A stretch of 64,000 nucleotides of DNA from Bacillus sp. Marseille-Q3570 (GCF_946151055.1 NZ_CAMGYZ010000004.1:365196-429195), one strand, 5' to 3'. Shown: positions 38,552 to 49,139, numbered from the stretch's first letter. Numbers and translations: made by a program. The notes: generated by a model not told the origin, from the sequence alone.

Positions 38552-38752
38552 TCACTTTTTATCCGAAGTGATCACTTTCTTCAATTTTCGAACGAATTCC
38601 CTTCTCGGAAGTAAGACACTATGTTCGCATCCCATACACTTGATTCGTATGTCAGCACCTAACCGGATTACTTTCCAGCGATTTTCCCCACAAGGATGAG
38701 GTTTTTTCATTTCGACAATATCATTAAGATCAAACTCTTTTGTCTGACTCAT
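38552..38752 (-). CDS. DUF951 small protein
   Basis: The 66-residue product begins MSQTKEFDLNDIVEMKKPHPCGENRWKV and continues RLGADIRIKCMGCEHSVLLPRREF, the DUF951 pattern with four cysteines or histidines (HPCG, CMGCEH) likely to bind zinc. It may bind nucleic acid through an SH3-like barrel, but no function is established. I chose the ATG at 38752, nine bases after GGAGGG; a start 27 bases upstream has no ribosome site. It lies upstream of ychF and close to a parS site. Confidence 0.9.
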   Translation of the reverse strand: MSQTKEFDLNDIVEMKKPHPCGENRWKVIRLGADIRIKCMGCEHSVLLPRREFVRKLKKVITSDKK

Positions 38753-38841
38753 AGCATCTGTCCCTCCATTCTTATCCATCGGCTATTTCGTTACTTCTAT
38801 ATTACAAAGGATGTGCCCTGTACGCAAGATACTTCAACACC

Positions 38842-39861
38842 TTATGTTTTTTCGGCACGGTTCAAGAACGGCTGAAGGATGATCGCTGCTAAAATGTAGA
38901 GGTTAACGATCCCGTAAATCGGGTATAAGACCGCTATAAGAGTCGAAAAACCAAAGATCGTCAATGGCATCATGACTACCAGCAAGACCGCACTCATTAA
39001 CCATAACGGCATTGCGGTTTTATTACGGAATCTTGAAACGATTCCAAATACGCCGGATGCTGCTGTCGTATAAATCGCAATCCATAAAAGGATCGACATG
39101 ATCAATACCCAGAAATAGGGGTAGTGTTTCAAAATCCCAAACAAAGGAATTTCATAAAGCATGATCTCATTTGCAATGGAAATCAACGATTGGTTATACA
39201 AAAGCGAAATACCGCCAAGCACAACCCCGCTTCCAATGCTTGCTATGAGAATTTCTCCTTTATGGTGAATCTGGTTTCCTACCGCTGACAATACAGCTAT
39301 GAGAGGTAAAATGTTGAGTGCTGTAAATGTAAAAGCTGACGGCCAATTCGATTGGTGGCGCAAATCGATTGGAAACTGATCCATGTGATTCTTAGTGAAT
39401 AAAAATAAAACGAATAATAACAAAATGACCAGTATTGGAATGACGAAAGCGTTCATGGAAATCATCCCTTCCACATCCCAAAAGAATAACAAGACGAGCA
39501 AGGTGACGATGAATAAGACACCAGCCCAATAGGGAACTCGGAAGGTATGCAAGGTAGCTCCTCCACCTGCAAGCATCACTACTGTTGTTGAGAATAAATA
39601 CAAGATGATCAATATATCGAATAGTCCGCTCGCTCTCGTTCCAATCAATTTTTCTAAAACGGGTCGGTAATGGATCGTTTTCTGTTCATAACCCATCGAC
39701 ATGATGACGTAACAACAAAAACTGAACAATAGGGAAAACAAGACGATGGCAAGTACACTTTCTTGCCCAAAAAATTGCCACAGTTCTCTTCCTGAGGCAT
39801 ATCCTGCTCCTATTACGGTTCCTAAGATTAGGAACATCCATTGCAATCCTGATCGCACCAA
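38842..39861 (-). CDS. YkvI-family membrane protein
   Basis: The 339-residue integral membrane protein has about ten hydrophobic segments and starts MVRSGLQWMFLILGTVIGAGYASGRELWQFFG, the glycine-rich first helix with the VIGAGYASGRE motif of the YkvI/amino-acid-permease-like group (LeuT fold relatives). It is probably a secondary transporter of unknown substrate. It sits in the conserved origin block but is not, as far as I recall, a usual member there. Confidence 0.8.
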   Translation of the reverse strand: MVRSGLQWMFLILGTVIGAGYASGRELWQFFGQESVLAIVLFSLLFSFCCYVIMSMGYEQKTIHYRPVLEKLIGTRASGLFDILIILYLFSTTVVMLAGGGATLHTFRVPYWAGVLFIVTLLVLLFFWDVEGMISMNAFVIPILVILLLFVLFLFTKNHMDQFPIDLRHQSNWPSAFTFTALNILPLIAVLSAVGNQIHHKGEILIASIGSGVVLGGISLLYNQSLISIANEIMLYEIPLFGILKHYPYFWVLIMSILLWIAIYTTAASGVFGIVSRFRNKTAMPLWLMSAVLLVVMMPLTIFGFSTLIAVLYPIYGIVNLYILAAIILQPFLNRAEKT

Positions 39862-39959
39862 TTCTTTATCCTCCCTAACGTTTAGTATTTATCGGATTTA
39901 TGTATAGAGTCCAAATTTTATCCGTATACTGATACTACTATTACAAAGGAGAGGGTCCT

Positions 39960-40580
39960 ATGAATCTAAAACGGAGATTACTTTCAAAAAAACCGTTTCA
40001 ATATAAAATTCATCATGAAGACCAGGATGCGATTCAAGAAGTCACCCGTAATCTAGTCAAGCTTCTTCCACCATCAAGACCGATCGTCATCGTTTGTATC
40101 GGAACCGATCGTTCGACTGGAGACTCATTAGGGCCACTAGTCGGTACAAAATTGAAAGCAAAGCACTCCGCTCATTTTGAAGTGTATGGGACCCTCGAAG
40201 AGCCTGTTCATGCAGTAAATCTTGAGGAACGGTTGGAGGAAATCAAAGATAAGCACATCAATCCTTTCATCATTGGAATTGATGCATGTCTCGGAAAATT
40301 GAGCAGTGTGGGAATGGTCTCTTTAGGAGAAGGTCCAGTAAAACCTGGAGCGGCTGTTAAGAAGCAACTCCCTCCCGTCGGGGAAATCCATCTTACCGGG
40401 ATTGTCAATGTCAGTGGATTCATGGAATATTTTGTTCTCCAAAATACCCGCTTGAATCTAGTGATGAAAATGGCTGATCTGATTGCGGAGGGCATCTATT
40501 TGGCCAGTGTACGGAACAGCTTCCACAAACGCTCCACTGCTGAAGCCACATATACGAATGACTTAGCTGAATTACAATGA
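39960..40580 (+). CDS. yyaC: Spore protease YyaC
   Basis: YyaC is a GPR-like protein of spore formers, expressed during sporulation. The 206-residue product has PIVIVCIGTDRSTGDSLGPLVGTKL (about residues 40-64), the conserved D of FIIGIDACLGKLSSVG and the glycine-rich GEGPVKPGAAVKKQLPPVG, the features of the GPR/hydrogenase-maturation peptidase fold. GGAGAGG precedes the ATG. It is transcribed against its neighbours and has its own terminator. Its substrate is not known. Confidence 0.93.
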   Translation: MNLKRRLLSKKPFQYKIHHEDQDAIQEVTRNLVKLLPPSRPIVIVCIGTDRSTGDSLGPLVGTKLKAKHSAHFEVYGTLEEPVHAVNLEERLEEIKDKHINPFIIGIDACLGKLSSVGMVSLGEGPVKPGAAVKKQLPPVGEIHLTGIVNVSGFMEYFVLQNTRLNLVMKMADLIAEGIYLASVRNSFHKRSTAEATYTNDLAELQ

Positions 40581-40588
40581 TCACAGTA

Positions 40589-40618
40589 AAAGGGTGCTGA
40601 CATCAATCAGCACCCTTT
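40589..40618 (+). terminator. Terminator of yyaC
   Basis: An 11-bp perfect stem AAAGGGTGCTG / CAGCACCCTTT with an 8-nt loop lies eight bases past the yyaC stop codon and is followed by CTTCA. Confidence 0.85.
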
Positions 40619-40682
40619 CTTCAGTATAAGTGCAACTAAGGCTCGGCCTGTCAAAGGCTTGGCTTTGCCAAGTTTTCTTTAT
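40619..40682 (-). repeat. Dispersed repeat family A, copy 2
   Basis: On the minus strand it reads AAAGAAAACTTGGCAAAGCC, AAGCC, a variable part, then GAGCCTTAGTTGCACTTATA. It contains the hairpin CTTGGC-AAA-GCCAAG. It abuts the yyaC terminator. Confidence 0.85.
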
Positions 40683-40691
40683 CCTTTACAT

Positions 40692-41420
40692 TTATAAAGA
40701 AAATATATTCAAGAATGCTTGTTTATATTGAAGGAGATAGACAAGAACTGCTGCGACCAGCAAGCTTGGCAAAAGATTCAATACCTTTACATGGAGTACC
40801 TTCAATAAATTAAGCCCGATGGCACAAATGAGTATTCCTCCAGTCGCTGTCAATTCCGTAATTAAAGTTTGAAGTTGCTGAGGATTAAATAAGTTCTGGA
40901 TTTGTGTGGCAAGTAAAGCGATTGCCCCTTGATATATAACGACAGGGATCGCAGAAAAAATGACACCGAAACCCATAGTGGTCGTGAATATCATCGAAAT
41001 GAACGCATCAATCAACGATTTGGTATATAAAACTTCATGATCAAGCCGGAGGCCGCTATCTAACGCCCCGACGACCGAAAGTGCGCCAATGACGAAGACC
41101 AATGTCGCTGTTACGAACGCTTTTGCAACACTGCCTTCCTTCTTTGCTCCCGCTTTTCTCTCGATCCATGAGCCTAAACGGTTCAAAAGATCATCCAAGC
41201 GTAAACTTTCACCAATGACTCCCCCAATCGCAAGACTAATGATGACAAGAAGAATATGATTGCTCTCGAAACCCATTTTCATCCCTAAAAGAACAACTGC
41301 AAGGCCCATTGCCTGTAAGACAGTTGTTTTCGTGCTTTCTGAAATTTTGGTGAAAATGAGACCAAGTGCTGTTCCAACTACAATTGCCAACCCATTTACA
41401 ATGGTTCCAAGTAAAACCAT
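40692..41420 (-). CDS. DUF554 membrane protein
   Basis: The 242-residue protein has about seven membrane segments and the DUF554/YqgA pattern: MVLLGTIVNGLAIVVGTALGL at the start, AIGGVIGESLRLDDLLNRLG, GALDSGLRLDHEVLYTKSLIDAFISMIF and GVIFSAIPVVIYQGAIALLA. It may be a transporter; no substrate is known. It follows spo0J downstream after a terminator and so is a separate transcript. Confidence 0.9.
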   Translation of the reverse strand: MVLLGTIVNGLAIVVGTALGLIFTKISESTKTTVLQAMGLAVVLLGMKMGFESNHILLVIISLAIGGVIGESLRLDDLLNRLGSWIERKAGAKKEGSVAKAFVTATLVFVIGALSVVGALDSGLRLDHEVLYTKSLIDAFISMIFTTTMGFGVIFSAIPVVIYQGAIALLATQIQNLFNPQQLQTLITELTATGGILICAIGLNLLKVLHVKVLNLLPSLLVAAVLVYLLQYKQAFLNIFSL

Positions 41421-41549
41421 GGTGCCCCCTACTTTCCACTTTATCTGTTTAAAAAATTGTTCAATCTATCATACCATCAAGGGAAAAAATTCAAAACGAA
41501 TGTGCTTTCATTTAAGGAAAGCTCTGTCATTCTATATTGTATCACTTTA

Positions 41550-41650
41550 GGCTCTGTTAAAACTTCATGTTAATTTGTTTAGAGTATGAGTGAAATTCGT
41601 GAGACTCCTAAAGCGACACTAGCTTTTTTCGCATAGTTTGATTTTAGAAG
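41550..41650. repeat. Degenerate dispersed repeat family C, copy 1
   Basis: It starts AGGCTCTGTTA and then has GTTAATTTG and GTGAAATTCGTGAGACTCC. The same opening words occur at 51727 and 52202. The copies are decayed and share only modules, so the boundaries are approximate. Confidence 0.5.
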
Positions 41651-41668
41651 ACACCTATACAAAGAAAA

Positions 41669-41688
41669 AACCATCGAACTCGATGGTT
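41669..41688 (-). terminator. Terminator of soj-spo0J
   Basis: An 8-bp stem AACCATCG / CGATGGTT with a short loop is followed on the minus strand by TTTTCTTTG, just after the spo0J stop codon. Confidence 0.85.
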
Positions 41689-41692
41689 TGTC

Positions 41693-42541
41693 CTACATTT
41701 TTCCTTCCAGCATTTCTAATATGCGGTTGAGGTCATCTTTTGAGAAAAAATCAATTTCAATTTTCCCTTTTTGTTTTGTCTGTTTTATAGAAACAGAGGT
41801 GCCGAACCGTTCACGTAGTGTTTCTTCCTTTTCTTTCACAAATACATTTTTTTCAGGATTTCGTTTCTTTGTTTCACGTGAAACAGTTTCATTCATTTTT
41901 TGTACTAGCATTTCTACCTGACGTACACTGAGGTTTTCTTTTACAATCCGTTGCACCAGCGGACTAATTTTGCTTTTGTTCTTGACCGCAAGTAGCGCCC
42001 TCCCATGCCCCATCGATAATTTCTTCTCGGATAACAATTGTTGAACCAGCGAAGGCAATTGCAATAATCTTAAATGATTCGCGATATGAGGACGACTTTT
42101 TCCTAGACGATGAGCTAATTGTTCTTGAGTGAGCTCAAGCTCTTGCATCAAGCTCGCATAAGCTTGTCCTTCTTCAATTGGATTCAAATCTTCTCTCTGC
42201 AAATTTTCGATCAGAGCGAGTTCCATCATCTTCTGATCATTCAGATCTTTGATGATGACTGGGATACTTTCAAGTCCAGCTTCTTTTGCTGCACGGTACC
42301 TGCGCTCTCCGACGACGATTTCATAACCCTTGATACTTTTACGGACGACAATAGGCTGGAGAATACCATGCGTTTCAATAGATTCTTTTAATTCATCGAT
42401 AGCATTTTGATCAAACGTTTTCCTCGGTTGATAAGGATTTGGACGTATTTCACTTAATTTGATTTCCCGGGTCTCATGTTCCGACTCTAATTCGTTAGCT
42501 GGAAATAACGCATTGAATCCTTTCCCTAATCCTCTAGCCAT
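41693..42541 (-). CDS. spo0J: Chromosome partitioning protein Spo0J (ParB)
   Basis: Spo0J binds parS, spreads as a CTP-dependent clamp and loads SMC; with Soj it controls DnaA and segregation. The 282-residue protein has the N-terminal CTPase domain with GERRYRAAKEAGL, the HTH TQEQLAHRLGKSRPHIANHLRLL (about residues 140-162) and a C-terminal dimerisation region. It overlaps soj by eight bases. A perfect parS lies inside the gene. Confidence 0.98.
   Translation of the reverse strand: MARGLGKGFNALFPANELESEHETREIKLSEIRPNPYQPRKTFDQNAIDELKESIETHGILQPIVVRKSIKGYEIVVGERRYRAAKEAGLESIPVIIKDLNDQKMMELALIENLQREDLNPIEEGQAYASLMQELELTQEQLAHRLGKSRPHIANHLRLLQLPSLVQQLLSEKKLSMGHGRALLAVKNKSKISPLVQRIVKENLSVRQVEMLVQKMNETVSRETKKRNPEKNVFVKEKEETLRERFGTSVSIKQTKQKGKIEIDFFSKDDLNRILEMLEGKM
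41870..41885. promoter_or_regulatory. parS site 2, inside spo0J
   Basis: TGTTTCACGTGAAACA is the perfect consensus palindrome and lies within the spo0J coding sequence, as one parS does in B. subtilis. Confidence 0.96.
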
Positions 42542-43295
42542 TCGTCATCACTTCCTTTGCGAGGTCTAAATAAACTTCAGCTCCCCGGGATTTGGGATCA
42601 TAGATGATAATCGGTTTCCCGTGGCTGGGCGCTTCACTTAATCTTATATTTCTAGGAATCACAGTGCCATAGACTTTTTCTTGGAAGTACTTCTTCACTT
42701 CATCGATTACTTGCATACCGAGGTTCGTCCTAGCATCGAACATTGTAAGTAAAACGCCTTCGATCATCAGATGCTTATTCAAATGTTTCTGGACTAGTCT
42801 TACTGTATTAAGTAATTGACTTAAGCCTTCCAGCGCATAATATTCACATTGCACCGGTATGAGTACAGCATCTGCTGCGGTCAATGAATTGATTGTCAAA
42901 AGACCGAGTGATGGCGGACAATCAATAATTATGTAGTCAAACTGATCGGTTATATGCTCGATGGCACGTTTCAAACGGACTTCACGTGAAATTGTCGGTA
43001 CAAGTTCAATTTCCGCGCCAGCTAACTGTATAGAAGAAGGAATGATAGATAATCCTTCAACATTTGTCTGTTGTACGACTTTTTGTGCATCGACATCATC
43101 TACAAGAACATCGTAAATACACTGATCAATATCCCCTTTATCGATTCCTACACCACTTGTGGCGTTTCCCTGCGGGTCAATATCAATGAGTAAAACTTCT
43201 TTCCCTAGATACGATAAACAAGCACCTAGGTTCACAGATGTGGTTGTTTTGCCAACCCCGCCTTTCTGATTGGCAATTGCTATGACTTTCGCCAC
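42534..43295 (-). CDS. soj: Chromosome partitioning ATPase Soj (ParA)
   Basis: Soj is a Walker-type ATPase; its monomer inhibits and its dimer stimulates DnaA, and it works with Spo0J at parS. The 253-residue protein has the deviant Walker A QKGGVGKTTTSVNLGA (residues 10-25), the DIDPQGNATSG motif and DYIIIDCPPSLGLLT. It is translationally coupled to spo0J. Confidence 0.98.
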   Translation of the reverse strand: MAKVIAIANQKGGVGKTTTSVNLGACLSYLGKEVLLIDIDPQGNATSGVGIDKGDIDQCIYDVLVDDVDAQKVVQQTNVEGLSIIPSSIQLAGAEIELVPTISREVRLKRAIEHITDQFDYIIIDCPPSLGLLTINSLTAADAVLIPVQCEYYALEGLSQLLNTVRLVQKHLNKHLMIEGVLLTMFDARTNLGMQVIDEVKKYFQEKVYGTVIPRNIRLSEAPSHGKPIIIYDPKSRGAEVYLDLAKEVMTNG

Positions 43296-43846
43296 AATGT
43301 CACCTACCTTACCCTACACTACTTTGATTTTATTTTATCACGAAAATATGAGGAGGAATGGATTTTTTGTCGAAAGAAATACAAAAAAGTCTCGTCTTAC
43401 TCGCTTTCCAACAGGAATAAGTCCAATTTTTTAAAAACCAATTCCTATAATAAAGCCTAGTAAAGAATGAACTCTTAAAGGTTTCGAAAATTGACTGAAT
43501 TTTAGTACGTTTTCATTTAGAATAGGTAAGAACTGCTGAACAGCTTATTTCACTTCAGGCGGACGCTTTCCGCGGGCACGGCTACAGCTGATTTTTCCGC
43601 TGACTCCACCGAAAAAATGGATCTTCCGCTCGTGCTTTTCCCGCAGGAGTCGCCGCCTTCCGTTCCTATTTGCATAATAACTGTTTTGTTTAGGTGCAAG
43701 GATTTTCATGAAAATTCAAGAGAACAAAATAGATAACTTAATCATTGATATTACTAGCATTTTTATTTATTCAACCGTCTCCAGGTAGATATAAATGCCC
43801 ATTCTTTAGTCAAAAAACGACATACAAATACCTCGAATACGAAAAA
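43296..43846. other. Gene-free spacer between soj and noc
   Basis: Together with the noc terminator this makes about 690 bases without a gene. It contains repeat family B copy 2 (43552-43665). The soj promoter should be near 43300-43350. A minus-strand frame at 43763-43963 is explained by the noc terminator region and is not called. Confidence 0.5.
43552..43665 (-). repeat. Dispersed GC-rich repeat family B, copy 2
   Basis: On the minus strand it reads GCGACTCCTGCGGG, AGCACGAG, then GCCGTGCCCGCGGAAAGCG, matching the copy at 3645-3790 in the same order with a different middle. GC content is higher than the flanks. Confidence 0.8.
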
Positions 43847-43903
43847 AGAGCTGTCCAGGTCGGTTTCTCCAGTTTTTTGGAGAAGCCGCAACTTAACAGC
43901 TCT
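43847..43903 (-). terminator. Terminator-like long hairpin after noc
   Basis: The outer stem AGAGCTGT / ACAGCTCT encloses a second stem CTTCTCCA / TGGAGAA and is followed on the minus strand by TTTTTTCG. It lies about 85 bases past the noc stop codon. Confidence 0.8.
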
Positions 43904-43988
43904 TTCTAAAATGTTGTTTTTTGTGCCGTGCCTGGTTATTCCCAGGACTGTCTCGGATTTCAATCATAGATTTTCTATAACAGAACGA

Positions 43989-44870
43989 TTATTTTTTAGG
44001 GATTTTAATCGTAATCTGATAATACTCTTCATGGTCTTCTTCATCTGTATCAATCGTCAGGCCAGTCTGATGAACCATATCGATCGATTGACGGATCGTA
44101 TTCAATGCGAGTCTAGTATCCTTACTGACAGACTTTCGCTTTGGTTTCATTCTCCGTTTCTTATCAGTATCTTCAGATTCCATGAGTTGCTTGATACGTT
44201 CTTCTGTCTGTTTCACGTTCAGACTTCTCTCTTTGATTTCTGAGAGTACTTTTTCCTGTTTTTCAGGAACTTTCAATGAGATCAGTGCTCGAGCATGGCG
44301 CTCTGTGATTTCTTTATTTAAAAGTGCATGCTGAACAGCATCAGGCAATTTCAATAGACGAAGTTTGTTTGCAATCGTAGACTGCCCCTTACCAAGGCGT
44401 TGCGCAAGGCTTTCCTGAGTCAGACCATGGATTTCAATCAACTTCGCATAAGCTGTCGCTTCTTCAATTGCTGATAATTCTTCACGCTGAAGGTTTTCAA
44501 TCAATGCAATCGATGCGGTTTGTGATTCGTTGAATTCTTTGACAATTGCAGGAATGGATGCCCAACCTAGTTTTTGAACGGCACGATAACGACGTTCACC
44601 CGCAATGATCTCATATTTATCATCTCTTCTTCGTACAACGATCGGTTGGATAATACCATGAGTTTTGATCGTTTGTGATAATTCTTCGATTCGTTCGTCG
44701 ATAAAGACTGTACGTGGCTGATATCGGTTTGGCACAATCTCGTCGATAGGTATTTGAAGCACTTCTTCGTTTCCACTGAATTCTTCTTGTTCTTCCACCA
44801 TTCCCTCGTCCGCTTCAGCTTCTGAAGTTTTTTCTCCTAAACCAAACAATCGTGAAAACGGATGTTTCAT
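43989..44870 (-). CDS. noc: Nucleoid occlusion protein Noc
   Basis: Noc, a ParB paralogue, binds its own DNA sites and keeps the division septum off the nucleoid. The 293-residue protein has an N-terminal amphipathic head ([17 protein letters not shown]) that in the family attaches to the membrane, the [16 protein letters not shown]-binding motif, the [26 protein letters not shown] and a C-terminal dimer domain. The difference from Spo0J at the recognition helix fits the Noc specificity. It lies between rsmG and soj; a parS is just upstream. Confidence 0.96.
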   Translation of the reverse strand: MKHPFSRLFGLGEKTSEAEADEGMVEEQEEFSGNEEVLQIPIDEIVPNRYQPRTVFIDERIEELSQTIKTHGIIQPIVVRRRDDKYEIIAGERRYRAVQKLGWASIPAIVKEFNESQTASIALIENLQREELSAIEEATAYAKLIEIHGLTQESLAQRLGKGQSTIANKLRLLKLPDAVQHALLNKEITERHARALISLKVPEKQEKVLSEIKERSLNVKQTEERIKQLMESEDTDKKRRMKPKRKSVSKDTRLALNTIRQSIDMVHQTGLTIDTDEEDHEEYYQITIKIPKK

Positions 44871-44967
44871 CTTTCACACCACCTTTATCAAACTCCATAT
44901 AGAACATTCTACAGATTGAATCTCTTTTCCTTTAGTAACCATCATCTTTATTCCGACAAAATTTGAA

Positions 44968-44983
44968 TGTTTCACGTGAAACT
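44968..44983. promoter_or_regulatory. parS site 3
   Basis: TGTTTCACGTGAAACT matches the parS consensus at 15 of 16 positions. It lies between rsmG and noc and overlaps the last bases of the rsmG gene. Confidence 0.92.
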
Positions 44984-45695
44984 ATAGCGGATTCCGGTTT
45001 GGTGTCCCTGGCTTTCTAGGGAATTTTTTCGATGTCGATTTTTGTTTACGGACAAAAATAAGATTACGTTCACTCTCTTCAATCGGAAGTAAGAACTGCT
45101 CGACCCGGTCCAATTCACCACCTAATTGTCCAATTGCACGCTTTGCATCTTCCAGTTCATCCTTCGCGTTCGCAGCTTTCATCGCTAAGAATGTACCATC
45201 CTGTTTTACCAGAGGAATGCAAAGTTCTGAAAGTACCGACATCCGAGCCACAGCGCGAGCAGTGACAAGGTCATATTGTTCTCTATGCTCTTTCTTTCTG
45301 GCAAACGTTTCGGCACGATCGTGGTAAAAATGCGTGTGTTTCAACCCTAGTTCCTGGGAAAGATGTTCTAAGAATGAAATGCGTTTTTTTAAAGAATCGA
45401 CGATTGTCAAATCGAGATGCGGGAAGCAAATCTTCAACGGAATGCTTGGAAAGCCTGCTCCTGCACCAACATCACAAATCGTTTCGATATGATTGAAATC
45501 GAAATGAAATGCTGCGGAAATGGAATCATAGAAATGCTTCAGATAGACCCCTTCTTCATCGGTAATCGCAGTCAGATTCATCTTTTCATTCCACTCTACT
45601 AATGTCTTGAAATATGTATCAAATTGTTGAAGCTGTTTAGGAGAAAGGATGATTCCTTCCTCCTCCAGCTTTCGTTGAAACAGTTCACTTTTCAT
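44982..45695 (-). CDS. rsmG: 16S rRNA (guanine-527 N7) methyltransferase
   Basis: RsmG methylates G527 of 16S rRNA; its loss gives low-level streptomycin resistance. The 237-residue protein has the SAM site [19 protein letters not shown] (about residues 70-88) and [19 protein letters not shown] (about 145-163). It is downstream of mnmG, 12 bases apart, in the mnmE-mnmG-rsmG order. Confidence 0.97.
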   Translation of the reverse strand: MKSELFQRKLEEEGIILSPKQLQQFDTYFKTLVEWNEKMNLTAITDEEGVYLKHFYDSISAAFHFDFNHIETICDVGAGAGFPSIPLKICFPHLDLTIVDSLKKRISFLEHLSQELGLKHTHFYHDRAETFARKKEHREQYDLVTARAVARMSVLSELCIPLVKQDGTFLAMKAANAKDELEDAKRAIGQLGGELDRVEQFLLPIEESERNLIFVRKQKSTSKKFPRKPGTPNRNPL

Positions 45696-45707
45696 GAGAG
45701 TCCCCCG

Positions 45708-47597
45708 TTATTTTGCAAGTTTAGCGATCTTCCCTTGTTCGAGATAGACAAGCAGAATCGAAATATCTGAAGGGTTGACCCCAGATACCCTTGATGCCTG
45801 CCCTACTGACAAAGGACGTACCTCGGCAAGTTTTTGCTTTGCTTCTGTCGCGAGACCATTGACCGCAGAATAATCGATGTCTTCCGGGATTTTCTTTTCA
45901 TCCATCTTCTTTACTTTTTCAACTTGTTGCAGTTGTTTATCAATATAGCCAGCATACTTGGTCTGAATCTCAACTTGCTCCCCGACTACATCAGGAAGTT
46001 CAGTTTCAGCCGGAGCAATTTCCTTGATCACATCATAAGTGATTTCCGGCCTTCTCAATAGCGAAGCTGCGCTCATCGGCTCCTTCAATGCACTGCTGCC
46101 TGCTTTCTCAAGGATAATTTGTGTGTTTTCATCAGGTTTGACCGACGTATGCTCGAGTCGATCGATTTCCTTGGCAATTTGCTCTTTTTTATACACAAAA
46201 CGTTGGTAGCGATCTTCAGGAATCAATCCGATTTCATAGCCTTTTTCCGTTAATCGAAGATCAGCATTATCGTGACGCAAAAGTAAACGGTATTCAGCTC
46301 TTGATGTCAGCAGTCGATAAGGTTCATTCGTACCTTTTGTGACAAGGTCATCAATCAGGACACCGATATAAGCTTCGGAGCGATCTAAAATGACCGGTTC
46401 TTCCCCTTTCGCCTTCCGTGCAGCATTTATGCCCGCCATAATTCCTTGACCGGCTGCTTCTTCATAACCACTCGTTCCGTTCAATTGGCCCGCTGTAAAC
46501 AGATTTTCTACAAGCTTTGTTTCTAATGACGGCCATAGCTGTGTTGGTACGATTGCATCATATTCAATGGCATATCCAGCACGCATCATTTCCGCTTTTT
46601 CAAGTCCCGGAATGGATTTCAGCATGTTGCGTTGCACGTCTTCAGGAAGACTTGTCGATAATCCTTGTACATAAACTTCTTCTGTATTGCGCCCTTCTGG
46701 TTCAAGGAAAATCTGATGGCGAGGCTTATCGTTGAACCGGACAATCTTGTCTTCGATTGAAGGACAATAGCGCGGTCCTGTCCCCTCGATCATACCCGAA
46801 TACATTGGAGAACGCTCGAGATTATTATTGATGAGTTCATGAGTAACTTCACCGGTATAGGTTAACCAGCAAGGGATCTGATCCATGATGAATTCAGTCG
46901 TTTCATATGAAAATGCTCGTGGAACATCGTCGCCTGGCTGGATTTCCGTCTTACTATAATCAATTGTATGAGAATTGACCCTTGGCGGCGTCCCCGTCTT
47001 GAAACGGACCATATTGAATCCAAGTTTTTTCAAATTATGAGAAAGATTGATAGAAGGCTGCATATTGTTCGGTCCGCTCTCATACGTCAATTCACCAATG
47101 ATGATTTTTCCTCTCAAATAGGTGCCTGTCGTAACGACGACTGTTTTTGCATAATAAGCAGACCCTGTTTTCGTTACAACACCTTTACAGATTCCGTCTT
47201 CTATGATCAACTCTTCGACCATTCCCTGGCGGAGAGTCAGATTTTCTTCCTGTTCCATCGTTTTTTTCATTTCGTTCTGATACAAAAATTTATCCGCCTG
47301 CGCACGCAGTGCTCTTACAGCAGGACCTTTCCCTGTGTTCAGCATTTTCATTTGGATATGCGTTTTATCTATGTTCCTCGCCATTTCTCCACCGAGTGCA
47401 TCAATTTCACGCACGACGATCCCTTTGGCTGGTCCCCCGACAGACGGATTACATGGCATATATGCAATTGTGTCCAAATTCAATGTCAATACGAGTGTTT
47501 TCGCACCCATCCTTGCAGAAGCTAACGCCGCTTCTACCCCTGCATGACCGGCACCTATTACGATGACATCAAACGTGCCTGCATCATATTGTTTCAT
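45708..47597 (-). CDS. mnmG: tRNA uridine-5-carboxymethylaminomethyl modification enzyme MnmG
   Basis: MnmG (GidA) with MnmE installs the carboxymethylaminomethyl group at U34 of several tRNAs, using FAD. The 629-residue protein has the FAD fold [33 protein letters not shown] with a catalytic cysteine, and [22 protein letters not shown]. The ATG at 47597 follows AGGAGG by seven bases; the frame extends 21 codons upstream without a ribosome site. Confidence 0.98.
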   Translation of the reverse strand: MKQYDAGTFDVIVIGAGHAGVEAALASARMGAKTLVLTLNLDTIAYMPCNPSVGGPAKGIVVREIDALGGEMARNIDKTHIQMKMLNTGKGPAVRALRAQADKFLYQNEMKKTMEQEENLTLRQGMVEELIIEDGICKGVVTKTGSAYYAKTVVVTTGTYLRGKIIIGELTYESGPNNMQPSINLSHNLKKLGFNMVRFKTGTPPRVNSHTIDYSKTEIQPGDDVPRAFSYETTEFIMDQIPCWLTYTGEVTHELINNNLERSPMYSGMIEGTGPRYCPSIEDKIVRFNDKPRHQIFLEPEGRNTEEVYVQGLSTSLPEDVQRNMLKSIPGLEKAEMMRAGYAIEYDAIVPTQLWPSLETKLVENLFTAGQLNGTSGYEEAAGQGIMAGINAARKAKGEEPVILDRSEAYIGVLIDDLVTKGTNEPYRLLTSRAEYRLLLRHDNADLRLTEKGYEIGLIPEDRYQRFVYKKEQIAKEIDRLEHTSVKPDENTQIILEKAGSSALKEPMSAASLLRRPEITYDVIKEIAPAETELPDVVGEQVEIQTKYAGYIDKQLQQVEKVKKMDEKKIPEDIDYSAVNGLATEAKQKLAEVRPLSVGQASRVSGVNPSDISILLVYLEQGKIAKLAK

Positions 47598-47622
47598 AGT
47601 GGAACCTCCTATTGTTCCCAAA

Positions 47623-48999
47623 TTATTTCCCGAGACAAAATTGAGAGAATAGCTGATCAATCAAGCTTTCTGATACAGAATCCCCAATGATCTCTCCTAG
47701 TATTTCCCAGGTTCTTGTAATATCAATTTGCACCATATCTACTGGAAGTCCTGCATCGATCCCTGCAAAAGCATCCTCTAGAGATCGTTTCGCCTGTTTC
47801 AATAGGGAGATATGCCGTGAATTAGACACATATGTCATATCTCCAGCCTCAACATTTCCGGTAAAAAAGAGCTCTTTTATCGATTCTTCGAGCTTATCGA
47901 TTCCTTCTTCCTCTATTATTGAGGTCGAGACGACAGAATGATCTTTTGCTATTTCCCGTACCTCTTCCATGTCGATTTCTTTGTCCAAATCGGTTTTATT
48001 GACGATGACAATGACGTCCATTCCTTCGACAGCTTCAAACAACTTCTTATCCTCTTCAGTTAAGGATTCACCATAATTCAGCAGCAATAAGATCAGGTCA
48101 GCCTCTTTCAAAACCTGGCGAGAACGTTCGACCCCGATCCGTTCTACAATGTCTTCCGTTTCCCGAATCCCTGCCGTATCAACAAGTCGTAATGGTACTC
48201 CTCTTACATTCACATATTCTTCAATGACATCTCTTGTCGTACCAGGAATATCTGTCACGATTGCTTTGTTTTCATGGACCAAACTGTTCAACAACGAAGA
48301 TTTCCCGACATTGGGTCTTCCGATGATGACTGTTGATAGGCCTTCCCTCAGGATTTTCCCTTGTTCTGCTGTTTGTAGCAACGACTCGATTTCACTTTTT
48401 ACATACCCTAATTTTTCGGTCAGCAACAGGTGGGTCATTTCTTCAGCGTCATACTCTGGATAATCTATGTTCACTTCTACATGCGCAACGGTCTCAAGCA
48501 ATGTTTGTCGAAGCTTCTGGATAAGCTTCGATAGCCGTCCCTCCATCTGGTTGAGCGCGACATTCATAGCTCTGTCTGTTTTTGCCCGTATCAAATCCAT
48601 GACCGCTTCTGCTTGCGAAAGATCAATCCTTCCATTCAAAAAAGCTCGCTTGGTAAATTCCCCTGGTTCAGCTAATCGGGCTCCGCTGTTCAAAGCAATT
48701 TCCAAGACTCGATTAACAGAGACGAGCCCGCCATGACAGTTGATTTCGACCACGTCTTCACGAGTGAACGTTTTCGGTCCCTTCATAACTGTCACCATTA
48801 CTTCTTCAGCTTTTTCATTCGTATCAGGGTCAACGATGTAACCATAATGGATCGTATGGCTTTCTACCTCTTTCAACGCCTGTTTCCCCTGGTACATTTT
48901 ATCTGCGATATCGAGTGCTTGATCTCCGCTTAATCGGACTATCGCGATTGCCGCTTCCCCCATCGGTGTCGAGATCGCGGTTATTGTATCTCCTTCCAT
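47623..48999 (-). CDS. mnmE: tRNA modification GTPase MnmE
   Basis: MnmE (TrmE) is the GTPase partner of MnmG. The 458-residue protein begins [25 protein letters not shown] (tetrahydrofolate-binding domain), has a helical domain with an inserted G domain ([32 protein letters not shown]) and the catalytic C-terminal CLGK. The ATG at 48999 has AGAGGTG upstream; a GTG three codons before lies in the ribosome site. It heads the mnmE-mnmG-rsmG group. Confidence 0.98.
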   Translation of the reverse strand: MEGDTITAISTPMGEAAIAIVRLSGDQALDIADKMYQGKQALKEVESHTIHYGYIVDPDTNEKAEEVMVTVMKGPKTFTREDVVEINCHGGLVSVNRVLEIALNSGARLAEPGEFTKRAFLNGRIDLSQAEAVMDLIRAKTDRAMNVALNQMEGRLSKLIQKLRQTLLETVAHVEVNIDYPEYDAEEMTHLLLTEKLGYVKSEIESLLQTAEQGKILREGLSTVIIGRPNVGKSSLLNSLVHENKAIVTDIPGTTRDVIEEYVNVRGVPLRLVDTAGIRETEDIVERIGVERSRQVLKEADLILLLLNYGESLTEEDKKLFEAVEGMDVIVIVNKTDLDKEIDMEEVREIAKDHSVVSTSIIEEEGIDKLEESIKELFFTGNVEAGDMTYVSNSRHISLLKQAKRSLEDAFAGIDAGLPVDMVQIDITRTWEILGEIIGDSVSESLIDQLFSQFCLGK

Positions 49000-49139
49000 T
49001 GTTTTCACCTCTTTTCTTTATCGTATCCCGAATCATGCTTCCTAACTCAATAGAATAGCATACTTTCGCTTATCTATAAATTCTCGAAATGTTATGCACA
49101 TTCAGTACTGTATATTTTATAAACGTTTCTTATCAGTAT

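Noticed and set aside
42461..42480. Noc-binding site in spo0J (ATTTCCCGGG)
   Set aside because: Only one half of the palindrome ATTTCCCGGGAAAT is present; four of the last bases differ.
43763..43963. Minus-strand frame after noc
   Set aside because: It crosses the long terminator hairpin and shows no protein features.
47969..48463. Plus-strand frames opposite mnmE
   Set aside because: They are codon shadows of mnmE, whose GTPase motifs fix the true frame.
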